Source of the DNA: Streptomyces graminofaciens | GTDB lineage: Bacteria > Actinomycetota > Actinomycetes > Streptomycetales > Streptomycetaceae | Assembly: GCF_030294945.1 (NCBI RefSeq) | Contig: NZ_AP018448.1 | Location: 8,714,501 to 8,778,500 of the forward strand | Length of the DNA stretch: 64,000 bases | Reading direction: 5' to 3' | Part shown: piece after piece, positions 8,431 to 17,268 of the stretch | Numbering within the stretch: the stretch's first letter is position 1 | Layout of the letters: the number at the start of each line of letters is the position of its first letter | Position numbers and translations under genes: made by a program | The notes under the pieces: generated by a model | What the model saw: the letters and a program-made list of their open reading frames with translations, nothing else | What the model was told of the DNA's origin: nothing | Databases searched by the model: none

Positions 8431-8450
8431 GGGGCCCTTGCCGCAACCCC
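8431..8450 (-). promoter_or_regulatory. Rifamycin-associated element (RAE)
   Basis: Read on the minus strand the site is GGGGTTGCGGCAAGGGCCCC. It matches the published RAE inverted repeat (GGGG-C-TTGCGGCAAG-CCCC) in its whole core, with small length differences at the flanks. RAEs precede actinomycete genes for rifamycin inactivation or protection and make them rifamycin-inducible. It lies 60 bp upstream of the helR start. I do not see a convincing -35/-10 pair. Confidence 0.8.
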
Positions 8451-8485
8451 CAGGGTGCGCTATAGCTTGGTAGTGGCGGAGGGAG

Positions 8486-8713
8486 CCCCTGTAAGGGGCG
8501 CTGGGTTGTGCCATTCTGCGACTCCGCCGCGTGGGCGCGATCAACCACAACGATCCAGCACCCGCCAACGCACGAAGCCCCCCGAGCTCTCAAGCGCAAG
8601 CCCGAGCTCTCAAGCGCAAGCCGGCGGGGTGGAAGGGGCGGCAGCCCCTGGAGGACGGGACGCGGACGGGACGCGGACGGGACGGACAGGGGCGGCGGGG
8701 GCGAAAAGATCCC
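8486..8713. repeat. Intergenic repeat family, copy A
   Basis: This stretch between the alpha-galactosidase and helR holds no gene. It begins with a hairpin (GCCCC-TGTAA-GGGGC, 8486-8500) and carries the motif family GTGGGCGCGA-CAACCAC also found near 15790, 18590 and 22140. It then has a 20-bp tandem duplication containing GAGCTCTCAAGCGCAAG (about 8586-8622) and an 11-bp repeat, GGGACGCGGAC (about 8657-8685). The hairpin may end alpha-galactosidase transcription. Confidence 0.6.
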
Positions 8714-10858
8714 CTAGACCACAGTCACCCGCAGAACCACCACCATCGGCGCCTCAGGCATCCGAACCCGCACCCCCACCCCGTCCCACTCCGCCGTGCC
8801 CCCCGTCACCTGCGGATGCACCACCTCCACCCGCACCCCACGCTCCCCGAGCCCCGCCACCCGCGGCACCGCAAGCACCCGCTCGGCGACGTCCCCACCC
8901 CGCCGCCACACGCTCACATACACCGGCCCCGCCTCCACGTCGGCCCCCCGCACCCCCAACGCGACCCAGTCGTCTTCCCACCCCGGCAGCCCCAACGGCC
9001 AGAAGGCGACAGCCGCCCCCAGATCCCCCCGGATCTCCTTGTACGCGGCCAACGCCTCCCGCACCAGCCCCCGCTGACGCTCTGTCATTCCATCCAGCCG
9101 CCCGGACAGATGCACCCGCCCCAACAGCGCCGACCCGAGCGTGAACGCGATCTCGGCGTCCGTGTACGACGGCTGGGGATACGCCCACACGGCCCCCTGC
9201 TCGGGCGGCACAGCCGTAGGCGCGGAGGCCGCGATCGGCGGACAACGCAGCGGATCCTGCTGATCGGACGTGGACTGCACCTGCGCCACCGCCAGCGAGG
9301 CGCCGTCCATCCGCATACCGCCCGACGCACAGTTCTCCACGACCAGCCCGGGGTGCCGGTCCAGGACCGACGACAGCCAGGCGAGCCACGCCCGGGAGTG
9401 GTCCAGATGCCCCGGCGCCGATGTCGTGATGTTGTAGTCGAGCTTCAGATAGCCGACTCCCCACTCGCCGATGATCCGATCGACCGTCCGATCGAGATGC
9501 GCACGCGCCGCCGGATGGGTCAGGTCCAGCTGATGACGGCCCTGCTCGGTCACCCGGCTGCCGTCCGCGTGCCGCAGGAACGCCTCGTCCGGCAGCTCCC
9601 GGGCGAGTGGGCTGCGCACCCCGACGACCTCCGGCTCCAGCCACAGCCCCGGCACCATCCCGCGCTCCCGGATCCGGTCGAGCACGACCCCGATGCCCCC
9701 GCCGGGGAACCGCCGGGCCGACGGCAGCCACGCTCCGACGCTGTCCCACCAGCCCCCGCCCGCTCCCTCCCCCTCGGGCTCGTCGTCGTACCACCCGGCG
9801 TCGACACAGAAGTACTCGGCACCGACCTCCGCCGCCGCGTCGATCAGCGGCAACAGCTTCTCCGTCGTCGGGTCGCCCATCAGCGTGTTCATGTAGTCGT
9901 TGAAGACGATCGGCAGCCGCTCGTGGTCCGGGTGCGGACGGCGGACGAGCCGGCGGTACGCCGTCAGCTCGGCCAGAGCCCCGTCGAAGCACGTACCGAG
10001 CGCGAGCGCCGCCCACTCGCCCGTGAACTCCCCGCCGGGCGCCAGGACCTCACGCCACTGGTGCTCGTCGTGGTTCGGACCGCCGAGCGCCAGATACGTG
10101 TGCCCCTCCGCCTCGCCGGCCTCCCAGCTCCAGCTCGACGCCGACTCGATCTGCCACAGCCAGCTCCGCGCGTCCGTACGGTGCACCAGACCGCCCATCG
10201 CCAGATGCCCGTCGGTGGGCCAGCTGCCGCGCCCGGCGAGACGGGCCGCCGCGTGCCCGGTGTGCCCGTGCGCCTCCCGGTTGATGTCGGGCACGGAGTC
10301 CCGCAGCGGCTCGGCGTACCAACGGCACTCCGCGCCCCAGTCGTTGCGCGCCCGGAACACCAGCAGCTCGTCGGCGCCGGGCAGCCCGCCCACGAGCAGA
10401 CTGCCCACCGAGCGCGCGGTGACGGTTCCGGCGCCGTCGTTGCGCAGCCGCACCCGGGAGCGCAGAACGGCGACGCCGTCCGGTGAGGCGTACTCGACGA
10501 AGGCGGTCAACCCGCTTGCCGCGTCGCGGAGTTCGAAGGTCAGCCGGTGCCAGCCGTCGCCGTACGTGGAGCGGTGCGCCCGGTACGTCATACGCCGCCC
10601 GAGCGCCGTGCCCGTGAAACGCGGGCCCGAGTAGCCGACGCCGTCACCGAGCAGGACGACATCCAGGAGCGGGAGCGTGACCTCGGCCTTGCCCTCCTCG
10701 GGCACCGCCGGCTCGGGATCGCCGGGGTGCCGTACGCGCACCAGCCGGGGTGTGTCGCCGCTCAGGTCGAAGTCGGCGGTCAGCGCGGAGTGGCCCCAGC
10801 GGTAGGAGAGGCTCCACGGGTAGGAGCGGGTCCACCGGTCTCTGTCGTCCTGCGGCAT
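8714..10858 (-). CDS. Alpha-galactosidase, glycoside hydrolase family 36
   Basis: The 714-aa protein has an N-terminal beta-sandwich (about 1-300) and a (beta/alpha)8 barrel containing the GH36 signatures: Asn-Asp-Tyr-Met-Asn, Trp-Tyr-Asp-Asp-Glu, the nucleophile Asp in Tyr-Leu-Lys-Leu-Asp-Tyr-Asn and the acid/base Asp in Ser-Asp-Gln-Gln-Asp. The Glu-Asn-Cys-Ala-Ser-Gly-Gly segment of the family is also present. It releases alpha-1,6-linked galactose from raffinose-type oligosaccharides or galactomannan fragments. No signal peptide is visible, so it should act in the cytosol on imported sugars. No transporter gene is beside it. Start ATG 10858. Confidence 0.88.
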   Translation of the reverse strand: MPQDDRDRWTRSYPWSLSYRWGHSALTADFDLSGDTPRLVRVRHPGDPEPAVPEEGKAEVTLPLLDVVLLGDGVGYSGPRFTGTALGRRMTYRAHRSTYGDGWHRLTFELRDAASGLTAFVEYASPDGVAVLRSRVRLRNDGAGTVTARSVGSLLVGGLPGADELLVFRARNDWGAECRWYAEPLRDSVPDINREAHGHTGHAAARLAGRGSWPTDGHLAMGGLVHRTDARSWLWQIESASSWSWEAGEAEGHTYLALGGPNHDEHQWREVLAPGGEFTGEWAALALGTCFDGALAELTAYRRLVRRPHPDHERLPIVFNDYMNTLMGDPTTEKLLPLIDAAAEVGAEYFCVDAGWYDDEPEGEGAGGGWWDSVGAWLPSARRFPGGGIGVVLDRIRERGMVPGLWLEPEVVGVRSPLARELPDEAFLRHADGSRVTEQGRHQLDLTHPAARAHLDRTVDRIIGEWGVGYLKLDYNITTSAPGHLDHSRAWLAWLSSVLDRHPGLVVENCASGGMRMDGASLAVAQVQSTSDQQDPLRCPPIAASAPTAVPPEQGAVWAYPQPSYTDAEIAFTLGSALLGRVHLSGRLDGMTERQRGLVREALAAYKEIRGDLGAAVAFWPLGLPGWEDDWVALGVRGADVEAGPVYVSVWRRGGDVAERVLAVPRVAGLGERGVRVEVVHPQVTGGTAEWDGVGVRVRMPEAPMVVVLRVTVV

Positions 10859-10969
10859 GCGATCCCCCCGGGTCGGCCGTCGTGCCGAGTCTCCACCACA
10901 CAGGATCTACGCATCGGAACGCATGAAAGTTCAAGCGATTCGCGGAACGATGTCGTCGATCAGGGCGGC

Positions 10970-11057
10970 AGGGGGAATGCCAGGGGGAATGACAAGGGGA
11001 ATGTCAGGGGGGAACGACAAGGGGAATGTCAGGGGGGAACGACAAGGGGAATGTCAG
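10970..11057. repeat. Tandem AGGGGGAATG repeat array
   Basis: An 88-bp run of G-rich direct repeats. The last part is a 25-bp unit, AAGGGGAATGTC followed by AGGGGGGAACGAC, present about 2.5 times. The first part has two degenerate copies. It lies between the alpha-galactosidase promoter region and the nasA stop codon. Confidence 0.85.
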
Positions 11058-11073
11058 CGAAATGTACGGCGGT

Positions 11074-13155
11074 TCACTTCCCGACGGTCTCCAGCCGCAC
11101 CGCGCACGCCTTGAACTCCGGCATGCGTGAGGTGGGGTCGAGGGCGGGGTTCGTCAGCGTGTTGGCCCGGCCCTCGCCCGGCCAGTGGAACGGCATGAAC
11201 ACCGTGTCGGGGCGGATGTTCGTCGTGATGCGCGCCGGCGCCACGGCCCGGCCCCGCCGGGAGACCACGGCCACCGGGTCGCCCTCGGCCGCCCCGAGCC
11301 GCTCGGCCAGCCGGGGATGCAGTTCCACGAACGGGCCGGGCGCGGCGGCGTTCAGCTCGTCGACCCGGCGGGTCTGCGCGCCGGACTGGTACTGCGCCAC
11401 GACCCGCCCGGTGGTCAGCAGCACCGGGTACTCCTCGTCCGGCTCCTCGGCGATCGCCCGGTGCGACACGGGCGCGAACACCGCCCGCCCGTCCTCGGTG
11501 GCGAACCGGTCGAGGAAGAGCCGGGGCGTGCCCGGGTGCGCCTCCTCGGCCGCTGTGGGACAGGGCCAGAACACCCCGTTCTCCTCCGCCAGCCGCCGGT
11601 AGGTGATCCCCGAGTAGTCCGCCGCCCCGCCCGCACTGGCCCGGCGCAGCTCCTCGAAGACCTCCTCGGCGTCGGTCGAGAAGCCCTTCTCGACGCCCAG
11701 CCGGGCGGCCAGCTCGTGCATGACCTCCAGGTCGCTGCGGACGCCGTCCGGCGGGGTGATCGCGCGCCGCCGCAGCAGCACCCGGCCCTCCAGATTGGTC
11801 GTCGTGCCGGTCTCCTCGGCCCACTGGGTAACCGGCAGCACGACATCCGCGAGCTCGGCCGTCTCCGAGAGCACGACATCGCACACCGCGAGGAAGTCCA
11901 GCGACCTGATCCGGTCCTCGATGTGCGCGGCGCGCGGCGCGGACACCACCGGGTTCGACCCCATGAGCAGCAGCGAGCGGATGTCGGTGCCGAGTGCGTC
12001 AAGGAGCTCGTACGCGCTCCGGCCGGGCCCCGGCAGCGAGTCCGGGTCGACGCCCCACACCTCGGCCACGTGCCGCCGCGCCTCGGGGTCGACGAGCTTG
12101 CGGTAGCCGGGCAGCTGGTCGGCCTTCTGGCCGTGTTCCCGCCCGCCCTGCCCGTTGCCCTGCCCGGTGAGACAGCCGTACCCGGACAGCGGCCGTCCGG
12201 CGCGGCCCGTCGCCAGCGTCAGGTTGATCCACGCGCCGACGGTGTCCGTGCCCTTGGACTGCTGCTCCGGCCCGCGTGCGGTGAGCACCATCGCGTTCTC
12301 CGGCTCGCAGAACAGCCGTACCGCCTCGCGGAGTTGGGGAACGGACACCCCCGTGATCCGTTCCACGTACTCCGGCCAGTGCGCCATCGCCGCGGCCCGG
12401 GCTTCTTCCCAGCCGCTGGTCCGCTCCCGGATGTACTCCTCGTCCGTCCGTCCCTCGGCGACGATCAGATGCAGCAGTCCGAGCGCCAGCGCGAGATCGG
12501 TGCCGGGGCGCGGGGACAGATGCAGATCGGCCTGCTCGGCCGTGCGGGTGCGACGCGGATCGATGACGATCAGCGTGCCGCCGTTCTCCTTCAGCTCGGT
12601 GAGATAGCGCAGAGCGGGCGGCATGGTCTCCGCGAGGTTCGAGCCGACGAGGACGACACACCCGGTCTTCGGGATGTCCTCCAGCGGGAACGGCAGCCCC
12701 CGGTCGAGACCGAACGCCTTCATCCCGGCGGCCGCCGCGGAGGACATGCAGAAGCGGCCGTTGTAGTCGATCTGCGAGGTGCGGAGCACGATCCGCGCGA
12801 ACTTGCCGAGCAGATACGCCTTCTCGTTGGTGAGCCCGCCGCCGCCGAACACTCCGCACGCGTCCGGGCCATGTTCCGTACGCGTGCGGGTGAGCCCCTC
12901 GGCGATCCGGTCGAGTGCCTCCTCCCAGGAGGCGGGCTCCAGGACGCCCGCCCTTCTGACCAGGGGAGTGGTCAGCCGGACCCGGGACGAGAGCACCGCC
13001 GGCGCCGTACGTCCCTTGCCGCACAGCGCGCCCCGGTTCACCGGGAAGTCCGGGCGCTCGACCACCGCGACGCCACCCTCCGGCTCGGGCGTGAGGCTCA
13101 TCCCGCACTGCAGGGCGCAGTACGGGCAGTGGGTGGGCGTCGCGGAGGTCTGCAT
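11074..13155 (-). CDS. nasA: Assimilatory nitrate reductase catalytic subunit
   Basis: The 693-aa molybdopterin enzyme starts with a [4Fe-4S] motif (Cys10, Cys13, Cys17, Cys45) and continues through the bis-MGD domains to a C-terminal dinucleotide-binding domain containing His-Pro-Arg-Leu-Ala-Glu-Arg. It reduces nitrate to nitrite in the cytosol for nitrogen assimilation. The length and the Cys-Pro-Tyr-Cys start fit NasA rather than respiratory NarG (over 1200 aa). A two-part GlnR-type box just upstream and the nearby sirohydrochlorin chelatase (siroheme for nitrite reductase) support this. Start ATG 13155; the ribosome binding site is weak. Confidence 0.88.
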   Translation of the reverse strand: MQTSATPTHCPYCALQCGMSLTPEPEGGVAVVERPDFPVNRGALCGKGRTAPAVLSSRVRLTTPLVRRAGVLEPASWEEALDRIAEGLTRTRTEHGPDACGVFGGGGLTNEKAYLLGKFARIVLRTSQIDYNGRFCMSSAAAAGMKAFGLDRGLPFPLEDIPKTGCVVLVGSNLAETMPPALRYLTELKENGGTLIVIDPRRTRTAEQADLHLSPRPGTDLALALGLLHLIVAEGRTDEEYIRERTSGWEEARAAAMAHWPEYVERITGVSVPQLREAVRLFCEPENAMVLTARGPEQQSKGTDTVGAWINLTLATGRAGRPLSGYGCLTGQGNGQGGREHGQKADQLPGYRKLVDPEARRHVAEVWGVDPDSLPGPGRSAYELLDALGTDIRSLLLMGSNPVVSAPRAAHIEDRIRSLDFLAVCDVVLSETAELADVVLPVTQWAEETGTTTNLEGRVLLRRRAITPPDGVRSDLEVMHELAARLGVEKGFSTDAEEVFEELRRASAGGAADYSGITYRRLAEENGVFWPCPTAAEEAHPGTPRLFLDRFATEDGRAVFAPVSHRAIAEEPDEEYPVLLTTGRVVAQYQSGAQTRRVDELNAAAPGPFVELHPRLAERLGAAEGDPVAVVSRRGRAVAPARITTNIRPDTVFMPFHWPGEGRANTLTNPALDPTSRMPEFKACAVRLETVGK

Positions 13156-13178
13156 ACCGTTCAGCGTGCGTCGAGCGT

Positions 13179-13216
13179 GTTACGCGCCGCGACGAACCTC
13201 GTTACGCGGCCGGGAC
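13179..13216 (+). promoter_or_regulatory. GlnR-type box upstream of nasA
   Basis: GTTAC occurs at 13179-13183 and again at 13201-13205, exactly 22 bp apart, as expected for the a1 and a2 half-sites of GTnAC-N6-GaAAC-N6-GTnAC-N6-GaAAC. The b positions read CGACG and GGGAC and match less well. The site ends 24 bp from the nasA start. GlnR is the global nitrogen regulator of actinomycetes and activates nitrate assimilation genes. Confidence 0.6.
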
Positions 13217-13431
13217 GGGGACCTCCCGACGGGCCCGGCGACGGCGTGAGGGCCCCGTCTGTCCCGGTTCTGTCACCGTCTGCGGTCGCGGTACCGAGAG
13301 GCGCCTCGACGTCCGTCTCGGCGTGCTAGGAACTACGGGCGCCACCGGGACGGGGGTCACCCGGTACGACCGATGTGGCGCGTGTCCTGTCACATGGCCC
13401 CATAGGGCCGTAGGGGGAGAGGTAACCCGTA

Positions 13432-13941
13432 GTGAACCGCATGCGCACGACCGCCGCCGTCCTGGGCGCAGCCGGCGCCCTGACCGCCGCTCAGCTGGGC
13501 CTCGCCGGGGCCGCGTCCGCGTCGACCGCCGCGCCGACCGAGGCCGCCTGCCCGATGGAGGTCACCTACCTGTCGAAGTTCTACCTGGACAAGAACAACT
13601 GGGTGACCAACGGCGGCCTCCGCTTCGGCCTCAAGAACGTGAGCAAGAAGCAGACCTTCAAGGAGGTCAGCCTCAAGGTCCAGAACACCAAGGGCCTGCG
13701 CTTCGGCAAGGCGACCGTGACGACCAAGGGCGCCCGGATCACCCAGAAGACGAACCAGATCGTCAAGATCGCCGCCAAGACGCTGAAGCCGGGCAAGAGC
13801 GCCGCCTTCAAGGTCAGCACACACATGCTGAACACCCAGAAGTACGAGGTGAAGTTCACCGTGTACGGCAAGACCTCGGCCGGCAAGAAGTGGGCCTGCG
13901 CCGTGGACCAGGGCACGTGGGGCACCGTCCACCAGAGCTAG
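13432..13941 (+). CDS. Small secreted protein of unknown function
   Basis: The 169-aa protein has a clear signal peptide (1-30, ending Ala-Ala-Ser-Ala). The mature part is Lys-, Thr- and Val-rich, with two cysteines (one near its start, one near the C-terminus) that may form a disulfide. It looks like a compact extracellular beta-rich domain. I do not recognise a family. Start GTG 13432, preceded by GGGGGAGAGG. It diverges from nasA, so the same 276-bp spacer holds both promoters. Confidence 0.75.
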   Translation: MNRMRTTAAVLGAAGALTAAQLGLAGAASASTAAPTEAACPMEVTYLSKFYLDKNNWVTNGGLRFGLKNVSKKQTFKEVSLKVQNTKGLRFGKATVTTKGARITQKTNQIVKIAAKTLKPGKSAAFKVSTHMLNTQKYEVKFTVYGKTSAGKKWACAVDQGTWGTVHQS

Positions 13942-13961
13942 CTCCTGCCGTTCGGATCACG

Positions 13962-13983
13962 CCTGGGCCGGTCGGGGCCCAGG
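13962..13983. terminator. Hairpin between convergent genes
   Basis: An 8-bp stem (CCTGGGCC / GGCCCAGG) with a 6-nt loop lies in the 49-bp gap between the secreted protein and the SanA/YdcF-like gene and can serve both. Confidence 0.6.
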
Positions 13984-13990
13984 GCACGCC

Positions 13991-14695
13991 CTAGCGGTCC
14001 GAGGCGAGCGCCTGAGCCACTCCCGGTTCCTCGGGTCCGAGGAACCGGGGGTCCGGCTCGAACAGCGCGTCCAGGGAGGCCTTGCCCGCGGCGAACAGCT
14101 CCCGGGTGGCGCCGTAGTACCAGGTCTCGTCGTGCCGGTCCTGGACGCCGACGCCGTACGACTCGACGCCCGCCTCCTGGCACAGGGCGACCGCGCGGCG
14201 GATGTGGAAGGCCTGGCTGATGAGGATCGCCCGGTCGACACCGAAGATCTTCTTGGCACGGACACAGGAGTCCCAGGTGTCGAACCCGGCGTAGTCGCTG
14301 ACGATGCGCTTGTCGGGAACGCCGTGCTCGGTGAGATACGTGCGCATCGCGTCCGGCTCGTCGTACTCCTTGCGGCTGTTGTCACCGGTGACCAGCAGGA
14401 CCTCGACCCGGCCCGAGCGGTACAGCTCCGCCGCCGCGTTCAGCCGACGCGCCAGATACGGCGACGGCTCGCCGTTCCACAGCCCCGCGCCGAAGACCAT
14501 CGCCACCTTCGTTCGCGGTACATCCGCGGTCGTCCGGAGCCGGCCGTCGGCGGCCGTGAACATCCACGTGGCGGGAAGCAGCGCCAGTACGCACAGCAGC
14601 ATGACCACCTGCACGGCCCGCCGCCGCCCCGCACGCGTACGCGGCATACGAGGCAGACGCAGCCGCCGCTCCACGCGTCGCAGCACGCCTCGCAT
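13991..14695 (-). CDS. SanA/YdcF-like DUF218 membrane protein
   Basis: The 234-aa protein has a basic N-terminus, one membrane span (about 27-48) and a DUF218 domain. The domain shows Val-Phe-Gly-Ala-Gly-Leu-Trp near its start, Leu-Val-Thr-Gly-Asp-Asn, and a Ser-Gln-Ala-Phe-His-Ile-Arg-Arg-Ala segment. Homologues such as E. coli SanA affect envelope permeability to vancomycin; the chemistry is not established. I start at ATG 14695 (GGGGGATC upstream); an in-frame ATG at 14758 would add 21 residues with no visible ribosome binding site. Confidence 0.75.
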   Translation of the reverse strand: MRGVLRRVERRLRLPRMPRTRAGRRRAVQVVMLLCVLALLPATWMFTAADGRLRTTADVPRTKVAMVFGAGLWNGEPSPYLARRLNAAAELYRSGRVEVLLVTGDNSRKEYDEPDAMRTYLTEHGVPDKRIVSDYAGFDTWDSCVRAKKIFGVDRAILISQAFHIRRAVALCQEAGVESYGVGVQDRHDETWYYGATRELFAAGKASLDALFEPDPRFLGPEEPGVAQALASDR

Positions 14696-14926
14696 CACCG
14701 TGATCCCCCGTCCGCCCCGACCGGTCTTCGACCGTCTCCGTCCTCGGCAAGACGTCATCCGCAGCGATCCGGTTCATTGTCCACACCGTGACACGCTTCA
14801 CTCGGATCAGCGGAAAGGGCAGGTCAGCACGCCTCACACACCCCTACCCGCCCACTGTGATCCCGTGGAAAACACCCGTTATTCGGGCGCAACCGGAAGG
14901 CAACGTCCTCCCGCCACCATCGGTTC

Positions 14927-15742
14927 ATGACGGCGACTCACCAGAGGACCACTCAGCCGGCCGGCCAGCTCGGTCGCGTCTCCCGCGACGGAACCCGGCG
15001 CCGCCCCGCCGCGCCCGCCCTGGTCCTCGTGGCCCACGGCAGCCGTGACCCCCGCGCACTGGCCACCGTGCGGGCCCTCATAGACCGCGTACGCGAGCAG
15101 CGCCCCGGTCTCTCCGTTCACCTCGGCCACATCGAGCTGAACGAGCCCCTGCTCCCCGACACGCTCGCCGCCCTCGGTGACCGGGAGGCGGTACTCGTCC
15201 CGCTCCTCCTCAGCCGCGGCTACCACGTCAAGCAGGACATCCCCGAGATGGCCGCGGCAGCGGAGGCACGCACGCGCGTGGCCGCCCCGCTCGGCCCGCA
15301 CCCCCTCCTGGTGGAGACCCTCCACACCCGCCTCGTCGAGGCCGGCTGGCGCACCGGGACGAACGAGCGCGCCGCCGTCGTCCTGGCCGCCGCCGGTTCC
15401 CGCGACCCCGAGGCGGCCGTCGACGCGGGCCGCACCGCCGCGCTCCTCGCCGACCGCCTGGGCGTCCCCGTCGTCAACGCGTACGCCTCCGCCGCCGCCC
15501 CCACGGTCCACGAAGCCGTCCGCTCCCTGACCGCGAGCGGCCACCACCGCATAGCCGTGGCCTCCTACTTCACGGCCCCCGGCCGCTTCGCGACGGAGTG
15601 CGCGAACGCGGCCCCTCGGATCGCCGCGGCCCCCCTGGGCGCCCACCCGGCAATGGCCCGCCTGGTCCTGCACCGCTACGACGAGGCGATGGCGACGCCG
15701 GGGACGATCGTGCAGCGGGCGCTGGCAGGAGCACCCCTTTAG
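14927..15742 (+). CDS. Sirohydrochlorin chelatase, CbiX family
   Basis: The 271-aa protein has two tandem CbiX-type half-domains. The first opens with Leu-Val-Ala-His-Gly-Ser-Arg-Asp, where the His binds metal, and the second with Leu-Ala-Ala-Ala-Gly-Ser-Arg-Asp at about residue 160. The motif Gly-His-Ile-Glu-Leu-Asn-Glu-Pro is conserved. It inserts ferrous iron into sirohydrochlorin to make siroheme, the cofactor of nitrite and sulfite reductases. It is close to nasA, though on the opposite strand. The first 30 residues are a non-conserved extension, so a slightly later start is possible. Confidence 0.82.
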   Translation: MTATHQRTTQPAGQLGRVSRDGTRRRPAAPALVLVAHGSRDPRALATVRALIDRVREQRPGLSVHLGHIELNEPLLPDTLAALGDREAVLVPLLLSRGYHVKQDIPEMAAAAEARTRVAAPLGPHPLLVETLHTRLVEAGWRTGTNERAAVVLAAAGSRDPEAAVDAGRTAALLADRLGVPVVNAYASAAAPTVHEAVRSLTASGHHRIAVASYFTAPGRFATECANAAPRIAAAPLGAHPAMARLVLHRYDEAMATPGTIVQRALAGAPL

Positions 15743-15760
15743 GCACGCGGGCTGTATCGA

Positions 15761-15812
15761 TGTGGGGCTCCGCCGCGTGGGCGCGAGCAACCACGAACAA
15801 CCCGCACCCGCC
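15761..15812. repeat. Intergenic repeat family, copy B
   Basis: A short copy of the repeat family, with GTGGGCGCGAGCAACCACGA followed by a CCCGCACCCGCC block. It lies between the sirohydrochlorin chelatase and dgt. Confidence 0.6.
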
Positions 15813-15876
15813 GTAAAACAGAACCCGGCAGACGAGTAGGCCCCCTTTTGTCACACCCTCCGCTTACTGTCGAGAC

Positions 15877-17163
15877 ATGGAAGGCGAAAACCACATCTCA
15901 CCCCCCGGCTACGACCCGACTTCGGCCGAACGCTGGGTCACAGAGCCGGACAAACGCCCAGGCCGCACCGCCTTCCAACGCGACCGCGCCCGCGTACTGC
16001 ACTCCGCGGCGTTGAGACGTCTCGCAGGCAAAACCCAAGTGGTGACGCCCGGCACCCGCAGTCAAGCCTGGGACGCCAGCCCCCGCACCCGCCTGACGCA
16101 CTCCCTGGAGTGCGCCCAGGTCGGCCGAGAACTGGGCGCCGCCCTCGGCTGCGACCCGGACCTCGTCGAGGCGGCCTGCCTCTCGCACGACCTCGGCCAC
16201 CCCCCGTTCGGCCACAACGGCGAACAGGCCCTCAACGAATTCGCCGAGGACTGCGGCGGCTTCGAGGGCAACGCCCAGTCCCTGAGGCTCCTGACCCGCA
16301 TCGAACCCAAACGCTTCACCGCCGAAGGCACCCGCTCGGTGGGCCTCAACCTCACCCGCGCCACCCTGGACGCCGCCACCAAGTACCCCTGGTCGCGCGG
16401 CTCCCACCCCACCGACCCCAAGTCGCCGAAGTTCGGCGTCTACGAGGACGACCGCCCGGTGTTCGACTGGGTCAGAGAGGGCGCCCCCGGCACCCGTACG
16501 ACCTTCGAGGCGCAGGTCATGGACTGGTCCGACGACGTGGCGTACTCGGTGCACGACCTGGAGGACGGTCTGCACGCCGGCCACATCGACCCCAACGTCC
16601 TGCAGGCCGAGCCGGAACGGCAGGCGGTGTTCGAGGTGGCCCGCGGCCGTTACGTCCCCGCCGACACCGACCCGGCCGAGCTCGCCGAGGCCCTCGACCG
16701 CCTGCTGGACCAGGAGTGGTGGCCGCACGGCTACGACGGATCGGCCGTCGCGCAGGCCCGGTTGAAGGACGCCACCAGCCAGCTCATCGGCCGCTTCTGC
16801 CTGGCCGCCGAGGGCGCGACCCGACAGGCGTACGGCAGCGGCCGCCTCAGCCGGTACGCCGCCGAACTCGTCGTCCCGCACGGGACCCGGCTGGAGTGCG
16901 CGGTGCTCAAGGCCGTCGCCGACCGGTATGTGATGCAGCGCGCCGAGCAGGCGCGGCTCCGCGCCGACCAGCGGATCGTCGTCGCCGAACTGGCCGAGGC
17001 GCTCACGGCCCGCGCACCCGACGGACTCGAACCCCAGTTCCGTGCCACGTTCGACCGGGCGCCGGACGACCGCGCGCGCAAGCGGGTGATCGTCGACCAG
17101 ATCGCCTCCCTCACCGACGCCTCGGCCCGCACGCTGCACGCGAGACTGACGAGACGGGTGTGA
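15877..17163 (+). CDS. dgt: Deoxyguanosinetriphosphate triphosphohydrolase-like protein
   Basis: The 428-aa HD-domain enzyme carries the metal ligands His in Arg-Leu-Thr-His-Ser, His-Asp in Leu-Ser-His-Asp-Leu-Gly-His, and the later Asp of Met-Asp-Trp-Ser-Asp-Asp-Val. It contains Gly-His-Asn-Gly-Glu and the Ala-Ser-Pro-Arg-Thr-Arg-Leu-Thr-His box of dGTPases. It hydrolyses dNTPs to deoxynucleosides plus triphosphate, tuning pools for replication. It lies upstream of a flavoprotein gene and dnaG in an order I remember as conserved in Streptomyces. Start ATG 15877. Confidence 0.88.
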   Translation: MEGENHISPPGYDPTSAERWVTEPDKRPGRTAFQRDRARVLHSAALRRLAGKTQVVTPGTRSQAWDASPRTRLTHSLECAQVGRELGAALGCDPDLVEAACLSHDLGHPPFGHNGEQALNEFAEDCGGFEGNAQSLRLLTRIEPKRFTAEGTRSVGLNLTRATLDAATKYPWSRGSHPTDPKSPKFGVYEDDRPVFDWVREGAPGTRTTFEAQVMDWSDDVAYSVHDLEDGLHAGHIDPNVLQAEPERQAVFEVARGRYVPADTDPAELAEALDRLLDQEWWPHGYDGSAVAQARLKDATSQLIGRFCLAAEGATRQAYGSGRLSRYAAELVVPHGTRLECAVLKAVADRYVMQRAEQARLRADQRIVVAELAEALTARAPDGLEPQFRATFDRAPDDRARKRVIVDQIASLTDASARTLHARLTRRV

Positions 17164-17268
17164 CTCGTACGTGACCCTCCGTGGCCTGATCGGGTCACTC
17201 CCTCTTCCCGCTTCACGCAGTGTGCGGGACGCTCGCATATGGCGGCACCCTCAAAGAGGAGGCAACAA

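Noticed and set aside
6178..9144. A 988-codon plus-strand open frame
   Set aside because: It is antisense to helR and the alpha-galactosidase, with no domains, and its reading frame is the mirror of GC-rich third-position bias on the other strand.
10970..11057. CRISPR array
   Set aside because: The repeats are directly abutting with no unique spacers, and no cas genes are present anywhere in the window.
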